This document shows, in pieces, positions 15,080-22,106 of a stretch of 32,692 nucleotides of DNA (position 1 is the first letter of the stretch; each line of letters begins with the position of its first letter). The notes under the pieces were generated by a model. It searched no databases, was not told where the DNA came from, and saw nothing but the letters and a program-made list of their open reading frames with translations. The stretch is from Planctomycetia bacterium. Its GTDB lineage: Bacteria; Planctomycetota; UBA1135; UBA2386. Where the stretch lies: NCBI GenBank assembly GCA_005776475.1, contig SXPB01000019.1, forward strand, positions 1 to 32,692. The letters are read 5' to 3'. Both the position numbers and the translations under genes were made by a program.

Positions 15080-15156
15080 AGTCTCTCGCCTGCGGCCGGT
15101 TGGTGACTTCGGCCACCCCGCGAAATCCCGCGGCCGGCATGCTGTTGAGCGGTCGC

Positions 15157-15732
15157 ATGCACGACCACCGTGCCAAAACCACCCACCGCATGTTGCGCCC
15201 CACCGACCTCCTGCGCCGTGAGCACGCGACCATGGGTCAGGCGCTGCGGGTGTTGCGGGCCGTGGGCAGCTCGGTGGTGGCCGGTGCCGCGTTTCCAGCC
15301 CAGGACTGCGCCACCCTGATCCGGTTTCTGCGCGAGTTCGTGCTCACTGGGCATCTGGCCAGGGAAGCGGCGACCGTATGCCCCGCAGTGGCGATGCACG
15401 GCGACGACGCTGCTGCCGCCGTGGTCGGTGAAGTGCTGCGGCTGCACGAAGAGGTCGGCGAACTCGTCTGTTCGCTGATGTGGTTCTGGGAGCCGTCGGA
15501 CCTGTCGGCTGCCGAGCGCACCGGCTTCGGCGCAACCGTCGACGCCCTGGTCCGCCGCCTGGAGACGCTGCGCGAACTCGAAGAGACGCGCCTGTTCCCG
15601 GCCGCCGAGTCTGAGGTTCCCGCCGACGATCGACTCGAGTGGGTGCAGTCGTTCGCCGCGGATGGTCCCGAGCGCAGCATCGACCGCTGGATCCCACGGA
15701 TCACGGCGTTGGCAGCGGTCTGGGTTGCCTGA
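15157..15732 (+). CDS. Hemerythrin-like (HHE) domain protein
   Basis: A 191-residue, mostly helical protein with the outline of a bacterial HHE cation-binding/hemerythrin domain: first histidine in LLRREHATM (His23), second helix with H-x3-E (GHLAREA, His66 and Glu70), a third helix with LHEEVGEL and a last helix with LEETRLFPAAE. Such four-helix bundles hold a di-iron centre that binds oxygen or NO, or senses iron. The final helix lacks the usual histidine before the E-E pair, so the metal site may be incomplete. ATG 15157 is used; 15139 and 15190 are possible and the Shine-Dalgarno evidence does not decide. It is divergent from the lexA operon, and the GTTAGC repeats lie between them. Confidence 0.68.
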   Translation: MHDHRAKTTHRMLRPTDLLRREHATMGQALRVLRAVGSSVVAGAAFPAQDCATLIRFLREFVLTGHLAREAATVCPAVAMHGDDAAAAVVGEVLRLHEEVGELVCSLMWFWEPSDLSAAERTGFGATVDALVRRLETLRELEETRLFPAAESEVPADDRLEWVQSFAADGPERSIDRWIPRITALAAVWVA

Positions 15733-15762
15733 GTCTCGCGCGCGGCACGAAAATCCGGCGTC

Positions 15763-15790
15763 GTTCTTCCCCCGGGTACCACACCTAGAG
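15763..15790 (+). promoter_or_regulatory. Promoter-like block upstream of candidate RNA 2
   Basis: The counterpart of the block at 3476-3503. It starts GTTCT, carries CCCC at offsets 8-11, G at 13, T at 15, C at 17 and 20, and CTAG at offsets 23-26, all at identical spacing. It stands just before the first helix of the structured region, as a promoter would. Confidence 0.4.
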
Positions 15791-16023
15791 AGTGGGTTCC
15801 GTTGGTGGGCATCGCGAAGCGAGCCGAGCCGGGTGGCGGTTGCCATGGCTCGTTCGCGCCGCCGGCCGACGCGCACCTGGCGCGAGCGTGCAGACGAGAT
15901 GGCGCTCGTGCCGCAGGGAAGTGCGGGTCGCCCTGGTGGGCCCGCACGCGAACGAAGCATGGACAGGAGAGTTTGACTGATTGGGCAGTCGGGGGCTCTC
16001 GCCTGGCGGGGGCCCCCGTTTTT
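15790..16023 (+). ncRNA. Candidate structured RNA with two exclusive folds (RNA 2)
   Basis: A region of about 230 nt with dense pairing. A long helix joins 15843-15858 with 15947-15962 (14 of 16 pairs, a two-base mismatch inside). It encloses GCGCGAGCG/CGCTCGTGC (15880-15888 with 15903-15911) and GTGCGGG/CCCGCAC (15921-15927 with 15941-15947). GACTG/CAGTC (15975-15979 with 15986-15990) precedes the terminator. The 5' strand of the long helix (15847-15858) can pair equally well with 15813-15825 upstream (12 pairs, one bulged G), so two folds exclude each other, as in a riboswitch or conformational regulator. I recognise no known class; the conserved cores of RNase P, tmRNA and SRP RNA are absent. 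The 5' end is inferred. Confidence 0.5.
15990..16023 (+). terminator. Intrinsic terminator
   Basis: A 13-bp stem (15990-16002 with 16006-16018; two G-U pairs, otherwise Watson-Crick, beginning CGGGGGC) with a three-base loop is followed by five T residues (16019-16023). It ends the structured RNA and isolates the glycosyltransferase gene 81 bases downstream. Confidence 0.88.
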
Positions 16024-16104
16024 CGTCGCCGCTCGGGCCGCACGATCGTCCCGACCCAGAAGCAGCCGGCGGGCCGCTGCACGTCGCCGGTATAACGGCT
16101 GCAC

Positions 16105-17457
16105 ATGGCGCTCGACGCGTTGCACGTCATCCACCAGTTCCCACCCGAGAGCCGTGGCGGGTCCGAGTCCTATGCGTTCGACGTGGCGCAGCGCCAACGC
16201 GCGCGCGGCATGCAGGTCGAAGTCTGGAGCGGCAGCAAGCACTGGCGCGAGCGGCTGACCATCGAACGCGACGAGGTCGAAGGCCTGCCGGTGCACCGGG
16301 TGCATCGCGACGACCTCTACTTCGACCACCACGTGAAGATGTGGCATCCGGGCGTCGAGGCGGCGTTCGTGGCGTTCTTGCGCGAACGGCGGCCCGCGAT
16401 CGTGCACGTGCACCATTGGGTGCGGCTGACGTGCAATCTGGTCGAAGCGTGCTGGCGCAATGGCGTGCCGGCGATCGTCACGCTGCACGACTACTACACG
16501 AGCTGTCCGCGCGCATTTCGGCGCCGCGCGGGCGACGAAGCGTGCCGACGCGCGCTGTCGGCGGCGAGCTGTGGCGATTGCGTGCCCAAGCACGGCTACG
16601 AGCCGAAGGCCGAGATCGACGCCGGGATCGAGTTGTTCGCCGACCACTACCGCGCCGAACTGGCACTGGCCGCGGCCGTGCTGGTGGCGGTGGGCAGCAC
16701 CGCCGACCTGCTGGCGAAGACGACGGGAGTGCCGCGCGATCGCTACCAGGTGTTGCCGCTCGGCTACCGGCAGCGGTTTGCCGGAATGCCGCCGCTGCCA
16801 GCACCCGTCGCCGGCGCGCCGGTCCGCTTCGCGTTCTGGGGTGGCGTCGGTCGCCACAAGGGGGTCGATGGCCTCGTGCGCGCCTTCCGCCAGGTGCACG
16901 CCTCGCATCCGGGCCGCGCCTCGCTGCACGTGCTCGGCGGTTTCGAAAGTCCCGAGTTCGAGCGCGAACTGCGGCAAGCCGCCGAAGGGTTGCCGGTGAC
17001 GTTCCATGGCGAGTTCACCGCCGCGCAATTGCACGCTGCAGCACCGCACGTTGGCGTGTTTCCGAGCACGTGCCTCGAGACCTATGGCCTCGTGCTCGAC
17101 GAGTGCTTCGAACTCGGACTGCCGTGCATCACCAGCGATCTCGGCGCCCTGCCAGAACGCGCTGCTGGCGCGGGCCTCGTGGCGAAGGCCGGTGACGATG
17201 CGGCGCTGGCCACGGCGATGCAGCGGTTCCTCACCGAAGCGACGCTCTGGTCCGAGTTGCGCGCGCGCCGTCCGGCGGGTTCGCCCGATCTCGACGCGCA
17301 CGTGACGAACTTGCTCGCGATCTACGAACGGGCCCGCCTGCAACCGCGGCGCCCGACCTTCACGCCGCCGGTGCCGTCCGAGCGCCGCATTGCGTTCCTC
17401 ATGCAGCAACGCGAATCGGCGATGAGTCGGGTCGTGCCGCCCGGCGGGCCGCGCTGA
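16105..17457 (+). CDS. GT4-type glycosyltransferase
   Basis: A 450-residue GT-B fold glycosyltransferase of family 4, which moves a sugar from a nucleotide-sugar to an acceptor, typically in polysaccharide or glycan assembly at the inner membrane face. Seen: the N-terminal acceptor domain with HVIHQFPPESRGGSE, the glycine-rich loop of retaining GT4 enzymes, then the donor domain with FWGGVGRHKGVDGLV (the usual G-R-x-x-x-K-G motif) and the E-x7-E region STCLETYGLVLDECFELGLP that binds the nucleotide-sugar. A cysteine-rich insert (CPRAF... CRRALSAASCGDC) in the first domain is like that in some GT4 members. No membrane segment. Sugar and acceptor cannot be told. It stands alone, preceded by a terminator and facing a convergent gene. 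Confidence 0.9.
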   Translation: MALDALHVIHQFPPESRGGSESYAFDVAQRQRARGMQVEVWSGSKHWRERLTIERDEVEGLPVHRVHRDDLYFDHHVKMWHPGVEAAFVAFLRERRPAIVHVHHWVRLTCNLVEACWRNGVPAIVTLHDYYTSCPRAFRRRAGDEACRRALSAASCGDCVPKHGYEPKAEIDAGIELFADHYRAELALAAAVLVAVGSTADLLAKTTGVPRDRYQVLPLGYRQRFAGMPPLPAPVAGAPVRFAFWGGVGRHKGVDGLVRAFRQVHASHPGRASLHVLGGFESPEFERELRQAAEGLPVTFHGEFTAAQLHAAAPHVGVFPSTCLETYGLVLDECFELGLPCITSDLGALPERAAGAGLVAKAGDDAALATAMQRFLTEATLWSELRARRPAGSPDLDAHVTNLLAIYERARLQPRRPTFTPPVPSERRIAFLMQQRESAMSRVVPPGGPR

Positions 17458-17542
17458 CGGCGATCACTTCGGCTGTGACCACGCGGCGAAGGTCCGCGGC
17501 ACGAGGTGCGCACTCACGAGGCGAGTGTGCGCATCGGCGCAC

Positions 17543-18838
17543 TTAGCGAGCGTTTGAACCAGCTGGCCAGTCGGCAAAGGACTGCAGTCCGAGCACAGGC
17601 AGCGCGAACGCGGCGCACTCAGGCCATGCCGCGGTGTCGCAGGCGGCGAACACGGCGGCGATGTGGCGGCGGCGTTCGGGCGTGCACACCGAGTCGGGCG
17701 TGCGCGTCCACAGGCCAAGCCGCAGGCCACCTTCGTGCGCGTGGTCGACGTGGCGATGCAGATGGAACGCGTCGATGCCGGGCGAACGTTGCACGATCGA
17801 CCACGCCAGCGCATACGCCGCGGCCTGGTCGCGTTCGCCGTGTTCGCCATCGGCGCAGTGGAAGCCCTGCTCGCTGAGGATCACGCGGCGCGGTGTGTCC
17901 TGCCAACGCAGTTCGTCGCGGGCAAGGCAGCGGTCCAGCACCTGCAGATTGCGGAACGTCACGCGCGGCGCATCGTCGGCATCGGGCGCACTCGCATCGC
18001 GCCAGAAGCGGCAATCGAACAGGTTCTCCGGATACGGATGGAACGCGACGTGCCAGTCGAAGTCGCCGAGGGCGTGCGCGCGCACGCGCGCCGCCAAGGC
18101 CAGCAGCAGCTCGCGGCCGGGGGCGGCCTGCTCGGCATCACCGGCGGCGTAGCGCGCATTCCAGTGGTGTTCGAGCGACACGAACACGCGGCCGTGGCGG
18201 CTGTGGGCGCGCACGGCGCCGTGCACGAGGCGCAGCGCTTGTTCGTATTCGGCGACGACGGTGGCGAGGTCGGCCTTGCCGAGGTGGTACCACCACCAGT
18301 GCGAGTTCACTTCGTTGCCGACGATCCAGTTCCAGATGCGGCCGTGCGGCGCGTCACCGGAGTAACGCGCCGCCAGGAACGCCACCGCGGCAGCCAGCCA
18401 GCGCCTGCCCTCGGGGGTCGCGGTCTGGAATGCGGCGATGCCGTTCGGTGCCTTGCCGGTGCAACGCGAGTGCACGACGAGGCGATCGCGCGCCGGATCG
18501 CCGGTTTGGATCGCGAGCAGGATCGCGCTGACAACCACGCCGGCCTTCGCCAGTGGAGCGACCTGGGCATCGAGCGCGTTGATCGGTGCTTTGCGGAACG
18601 TGAAGTGCTCGCCGTCGTGTTGCCACGGCAGACAATCGTCACCGCCGGCAGGAGCGCACAACGCGCCGAGATCGACGTTCAACGCCGCGTGCGCGATGCC
18701 GAGCGCCAACGCATCGTCGACCATCTGCACCTGCAGCCCCTTCTTGCTCGTCGGCGTCGGGTACGGCGTCGCATCCTGGGCGAGGGACGACGTCGCCTGC
18801 ACAGCGAACACGGCGACCAGAAGAGCCTGACGCAGCAT
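17543..18838 (-). CDS. Secreted TIM-barrel glycosidase-like protein (DUF5722 type)
   Basis: A 431-residue exported protein with an N-terminal signal (LLVAVFAVQATSSLAQ). The body looks like a clan GH-A barrel: an acid/base candidate Glu176 in WNWIVGNEVNSHWWWYHLG and a nucleophile candidate Glu323 in RVILSEQGFH, on strands 4 and 7 as in that clan. The NEVNSHWWWYHLG and EQGFH stretches fit the DUF5722 glycoside hydrolase-like family, which I assign from memory with moderate confidence. Substrate unknown; an external polysaccharide is likely. ATG 18838 gives the signal peptide. It converges on the glycosyltransferase gene (85 bases, with an imperfect hairpin near 17506-17530) and diverges from the sigma fusion. 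Confidence 0.75.
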   Translation of the reverse strand: MLRQALLVAVFAVQATSSLAQDATPYPTPTSKKGLQVQMVDDALALGIAHAALNVDLGALCAPAGGDDCLPWQHDGEHFTFRKAPINALDAQVAPLAKAGVVVSAILLAIQTGDPARDRLVVHSRCTGKAPNGIAAFQTATPEGRRWLAAAVAFLAARYSGDAPHGRIWNWIVGNEVNSHWWWYHLGKADLATVVAEYEQALRLVHGAVRAHSRHGRVFVSLEHHWNARYAAGDAEQAAPGRELLLALAARVRAHALGDFDWHVAFHPYPENLFDCRFWRDASAPDADDAPRVTFRNLQVLDRCLARDELRWQDTPRRVILSEQGFHCADGEHGERDQAAAYALAWSIVQRSPGIDAFHLHRHVDHAHEGGLRLGLWTRTPDSVCTPERRRHIAAVFAACDTAAWPECAAFALPVLGLQSFADWPAGSNAR

Positions 18839-19145
18839 CTCGACCAGACTATCGCTTGCAACGGTGCGCGATGGTGAATGTCACGTCATGCAGCGGCAGC
18901 ACCCCAAAGGCCAAGCGCGCGGGTTCAACTGCGCACGAGGGTCACTTCGCCGCGGCGCAGTCGCAGCGGCAGGCGTCGGCTGCCGCCGTCGCGCCCTACT
19001 TCGCGCGGAGTGTGCGGTCGGGCATGCCATGCGAGTGCGCGTCGGCAACGTATGCCGATGGAACGCGGTCAGGGACGAGCCGTTGGCCGAAGGAAAGTTT
19101 CCAGATTCGGCGCAAGAATCGAATCGAGCGACGTGATCCTCGTGC
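18839..19145. other. Gene-free divergent promoter region
   Basis: These 307 bases separate the glycosidase-like gene (-) and the sigma fusion (+). Open frames on both strands show no domain or signal character. The only distinct element is an 11-bp palindrome, GGAAAGTTTCC (19092-19102), 44 bases before the sigma fusion ATG. Its GGAAA half resembles the -35 element of many ECF promoters, but I see no convincing -10 partner. Confidence 0.6.
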
Positions 19146-21587
19146 ATGACGACCGCCGATCGGATCCAGCAGATGCTCGCCGAGACTCGGTGGCTGCATG
19201 GGTTGGCGAGGCAACTCGTCGCGTGTGACCACACCGCTGCTGATCTGGTACAGGACACGCTATCGACCGCTTGGCGCCGTCCTCCGGCCGGGGCCGGGCC
19301 CGTCCGGGCGTGGTTGCGGACCGTGCTGCTGCGCAACTGGCGCGACAAACATCGCCGCCGCGATCGCCGCCGTCGCCATGAGCATGCTCAAGCGAGTGCG
19401 CACGAAGCGTTCGCGCCCGATCCGGCCGACGTCGTGCACAAGGCGGAGTCGCAACGGGCGCTCGTGGCCGCGGTGCTGGCGCTCGCCGAACCGTTCCGCA
19501 CCTGCGTCCTGCTGCGCTTCTTCGACAACCTGCCGCCGCGCGTGATCGCGGCGCGCACCGGGGTCACCGTCTCGACGGTCAACAGTCGTCTGCAGCGCGC
19601 GCTGGCGATGCTGCGGCGGCACTTCGCCGAACGGCACGGCGAACGCTGGAGCTCGGCGTTGTTGCCGCTTCTGGCGCCACCTTCGCACTGGCTGCCGCTA
19701 CTCGGAGTTCCACTCGTGCCCACCGCGCTGAAGTTCGTTCCGGTCGCCGTACTGTTCGTCGTTGCGTGTTGGTGGTGGCAAACACCGGAGCCGGCACCGA
19801 CGCCGGCGGTGGCCGCGTTGGATCGTTTCGAACGGTTGGTCGCGGCGCCACCGACGGAGTCTTCCGTGCCTGCCGCTGAGGCTGCGAGTCGGCTGGATTC
19901 GACACCGGCTGCCAGCGCCGCGGTCAGTGCGCCCGATTCCGAAATGCGTTGGCGCGGTCGAGTGGTGGATGCGCAAGGCGCGGTTCGACCTGGCGTGCAG
20001 CTGCAGATCGGCGCCGGCGACGCGACCATCGTCAGCGGTGCCGAGGGAGTGTTCGAGATCGTGGGGCAGCAGGGCAGTGGCACGGTTCGTTCGCGCGACC
20101 CACGCTGGTCGACGGTGATGCAGGGGCTGCTGCGTCAGGATCGCGTTTGCACGATCGTCGTCGCTCCGCGACTCGATCTCGGTGGGCGAGTCGTCGATGC
20201 CTCCGGCGCGCCGGTGCCTCGCGCTGCGGTCCAGGTCCATTCGCCGACGATGCTCGGTGCCGATCTCGGCATGTTGCTCGACTTCTCGACGCCGTGCTCT
20301 TGGCGATGCGAATGCGACGACGATGGCCGGTTTCACTTGGCCGACGTGCCGTTGGTTGCGGGTGCATCGCTCGTTGCCGAACTGGGCGGTTGGGTGCCGC
20401 GCATCGTTCCCTTGCCGCCGGCATCGACTGAATTGCTGGAGCTCGTGTTGGAACGCCCGGCGACATCGGCGTCGGTGATCGAAGGCCTGGTCGTCGATCG
20501 ATGGGGAGCCGCGGTGGCGCAGGCGCGCGTGAGTGCGGGAGCGGCGGTTGCACGCAGCGATGCGCGCGGGGGCTTTGCACTCGACGTGGCGGGGAACGCG
20601 ACGATGCAGCGTTTGGTCGCCGTGGCGCCGGGGGCCTTGCCGGCGATCTTCGTGCCCGAACGCGACGCTGCGGGCGCGCCGCGTTGGCCAGCGCGCGTGG
20701 TGCTGCAGTTGGGTGGTCCTCCACGCACGCTCACAGGCCGGGTGACGTTCGCTGATGGCAAGCCCGCAGCGGGCGCGAAGGTCTGGCTCGCCGATCCGAC
20801 CTTGGTCGGCACGGAAGACGACGTCGTGCTCGCCGAGAGTCTGCTCGCGGGCGAGGAGCGTCCGTTCTGGAACTTTGTTCTCGCCGCCGCCGATGGCACG
20901 TTCCGCATCGACGGGTTGAGCGAGCGGTCCTACACGCTGCGCGCACTCGACGGCCGGACGCTGCTCGAGCACACGGTGCTCGGCGTGCGGCCGGGGCCTT
21001 CGCCGATCGACCTGCGGCTCGCCGGCAGCTTGTTCGATCGGGTGCGAGTGAAGATCCTCGCGCGCGATCGCCAACCGATCGCCGGTGCGAAGGTGGTGCT
21101 GCAGCGTCCCGCGCTGGAGGTGCAGGTGCCGGGTGGAACGCGCGACGAATGGGCGACGGGTGCGGCGGGGCAGTCGGACACGAACGGAGTGGTGGAGTTC
21201 ACCAACGTGCCGACGAGCGGCGTCGAGGTGTTTGCATCCGGCGACGACATTCTGTTCGCCGGGCGCACGATCGAGCCCGGCATCGACCCGAACGAGTTCG
21301 TGGTCACGGTCGATCGGCGCGTGCATCTGCAGGTCCAGCTGTCGCCGCCATTCGATCGGGTCGATCGCTGTCGCGTGCTCGATGCCGATGGCAAGTCGAT
21401 GCTGTTGCGAGTGATGCGTGGCAACGCCGCGCAAACGAGTCGCAGCGCCGCGGTGACCGAAGGGCGCAGCCACATCCTGTCGTTGGGTGAAGGTGCGCGC
21501 ACGCTGGTGTTGTTGCGCGGCGACCAGGAAGTGGGGCGGATTCCGATCGATCTCTCGCCGGGGCCGGTGCACACGGCGAACTTCTGA
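19146..21587 (+). CDS. ECF sigma factor fused to a membrane anchor and extracytoplasmic CarboxypepD_reg repeats
   Basis: An 813-residue fusion. Residues 1-165 form an ECF sigma factor: region 2 (LVACDHTAADLVQDTLSTAW and RAWLRTVLLRNWRDK) and region 4 (LPPRVIAARTGVTVSTVNSRLQRAL). A membrane helix follows at about 196-211 (KFVPVAVLFVVACWWW). After a Pro/Ala linker the outer part holds about five beta-sandwich repeats of carboxypeptidase-regulatory type, starting near residues 268, 345, 444, 527 and 632. Each opens with a G-x-V-x-D/F-x-x-G-x-P motif (GRVVDASGAPVPRAAV, GRVTFADGKPAAGAKV) and closes with D-G-x-F-x-I. The sigma part would be in the cytoplasm and the repeats outside, so one chain joins sensor, anchor and transcription factor. 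Release by regulated proteolysis is a likely but unproven mode. No separate anti-sigma gene is adjacent. ATG 19146 starts directly at sigma region 1.2/2. Confidence 0.88.
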   Translation: MTTADRIQQMLAETRWLHGLARQLVACDHTAADLVQDTLSTAWRRPPAGAGPVRAWLRTVLLRNWRDKHRRRDRRRRHEHAQASAHEAFAPDPADVVHKAESQRALVAAVLALAEPFRTCVLLRFFDNLPPRVIAARTGVTVSTVNSRLQRALAMLRRHFAERHGERWSSALLPLLAPPSHWLPLLGVPLVPTALKFVPVAVLFVVACWWWQTPEPAPTPAVAALDRFERLVAAPPTESSVPAAEAASRLDSTPAASAAVSAPDSEMRWRGRVVDAQGAVRPGVQLQIGAGDATIVSGAEGVFEIVGQQGSGTVRSRDPRWSTVMQGLLRQDRVCTIVVAPRLDLGGRVVDASGAPVPRAAVQVHSPTMLGADLGMLLDFSTPCSWRCECDDDGRFHLADVPLVAGASLVAELGGWVPRIVPLPPASTELLELVLERPATSASVIEGLVVDRWGAAVAQARVSAGAAVARSDARGGFALDVAGNATMQRLVAVAPGALPAIFVPERDAAGAPRWPARVVLQLGGPPRTLTGRVTFADGKPAAGAKVWLADPTLVGTEDDVVLAESLLAGEERPFWNFVLAAADGTFRIDGLSERSYTLRALDGRTLLEHTVLGVRPGPSPIDLRLAGSLFDRVRVKILARDRQPIAGAKVVLQRPALEVQVPGGTRDEWATGAAGQSDTNGVVEFTNVPTSGVEVFASGDDILFAGRTIEPGIDPNEFVVTVDRRVHLQVQLSPPFDRVDRCRVLDADGKSMLLRVMRGNAAQTSRSAAVTEGRSHILSLGEGARTLVLLRGDQEVGRIPIDLSPGPVHTANF

Positions 21588-21602
21588 CGGCGATCGCGGG
21601 TG

Positions 21603-22064
21603 TCAGCCGTTGGCGACGGGCGCTGCGTCCTGCGGCTTGCTGCGCAGCAGGAAGAAGCCGAGTACGAGCCCGCCGCCGATGAGGCCGAGGCCGATCAGGA
21701 AACCGGATCGGTTGTCCTTCGAGCCGCCGACAATGATCGCGACCGAGGGATCGCTCGCGTCGTAACGCACCGTGCACTTGTCCTCGACGATTTCGTCGCC
21801 TTTGACGACTCGCTCCGCGAACTCACGGCTGACTTCGAACTCCTGCTGGCGCGCCGCGCCGCCTTCGGGCGTGAAAGTCACCGTGAAGCTGTAGGACTTG
21901 CGACCGCGGCGCCCGCGTTCGACGCTGCCGCCTTCCAGGATGCCTGGCGCTTCCTTGCCGGCGGCTTCGATGCGGCCCCACTTGCCGCGATCCTGCCAGC
22001 CTTGCCAGCCGAGGACCCCACCGCCGCCGATCAGGCCGAGTGCCACCCATGCGAGTTTCTTCAT
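21603..22064 (-). CDS. DUF3592-like membrane protein
   Basis: A 153-residue protein with a membrane helix at each end (WVALGLIGGGGVLGW near the start and GFLIGLGLIGGGLVLGFFLL near the end) and a beta-rich domain between them. The pattern SYSFTVTFTPEGG, a central EFEVS strand and CTVRYDASDPSVAII just before the second helix matches DUF3592, a family of unknown function. It is the last gene of the gntR-ABC cluster, 42 bases behind the permease/propeller gene, so an accessory role to that transporter is plausible but not shown. Confidence 0.72.
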   Translation of the reverse strand: MKKLAWVALGLIGGGGVLGWQGWQDRGKWGRIEAAGKEAPGILEGGSVERGRRGRKSYSFTVTFTPEGGAARQQEFEVSREFAERVVKGDEIVEDKCTVRYDASDPSVAIIVGGSKDNRSGFLIGLGLIGGGLVLGFFLLRSKPQDAAPVANG

Positions 22065-22106
22065 TGGCGCAGGGTAGGTGCGCTGCGCAACGACGGCAAC
22101 AACGTG

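Larger units (their letters stand above)
15733..16104 (+). other. Gene-free structured stretch before the glycosyltransferase gene
   Basis: These 372 bases hold the promoter-like block at 15763-15790, a multi-helix RNA-like region to 15990, a strong terminator (15990-16023) and an 81-base leader before the glycosyltransferase ATG in which I see no strong element. Short open frames pass through but have no protein character. Confidence 0.7.

Noticed and set aside
17500-17535. Convergent terminator between the glycosyltransferase and the glycosidase-like gene
   Set aside because: GCGCACTC and GAGTGTGCGC pair only with a two-base bulge, and neither strand has a T-run.
18856-19149. Plus-strand open frame upstream of the sigma fusion
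   Set aside because: No signal, domain or ribosome site; it overlaps the sigma start, and frames in all directions are open here because of high GC.
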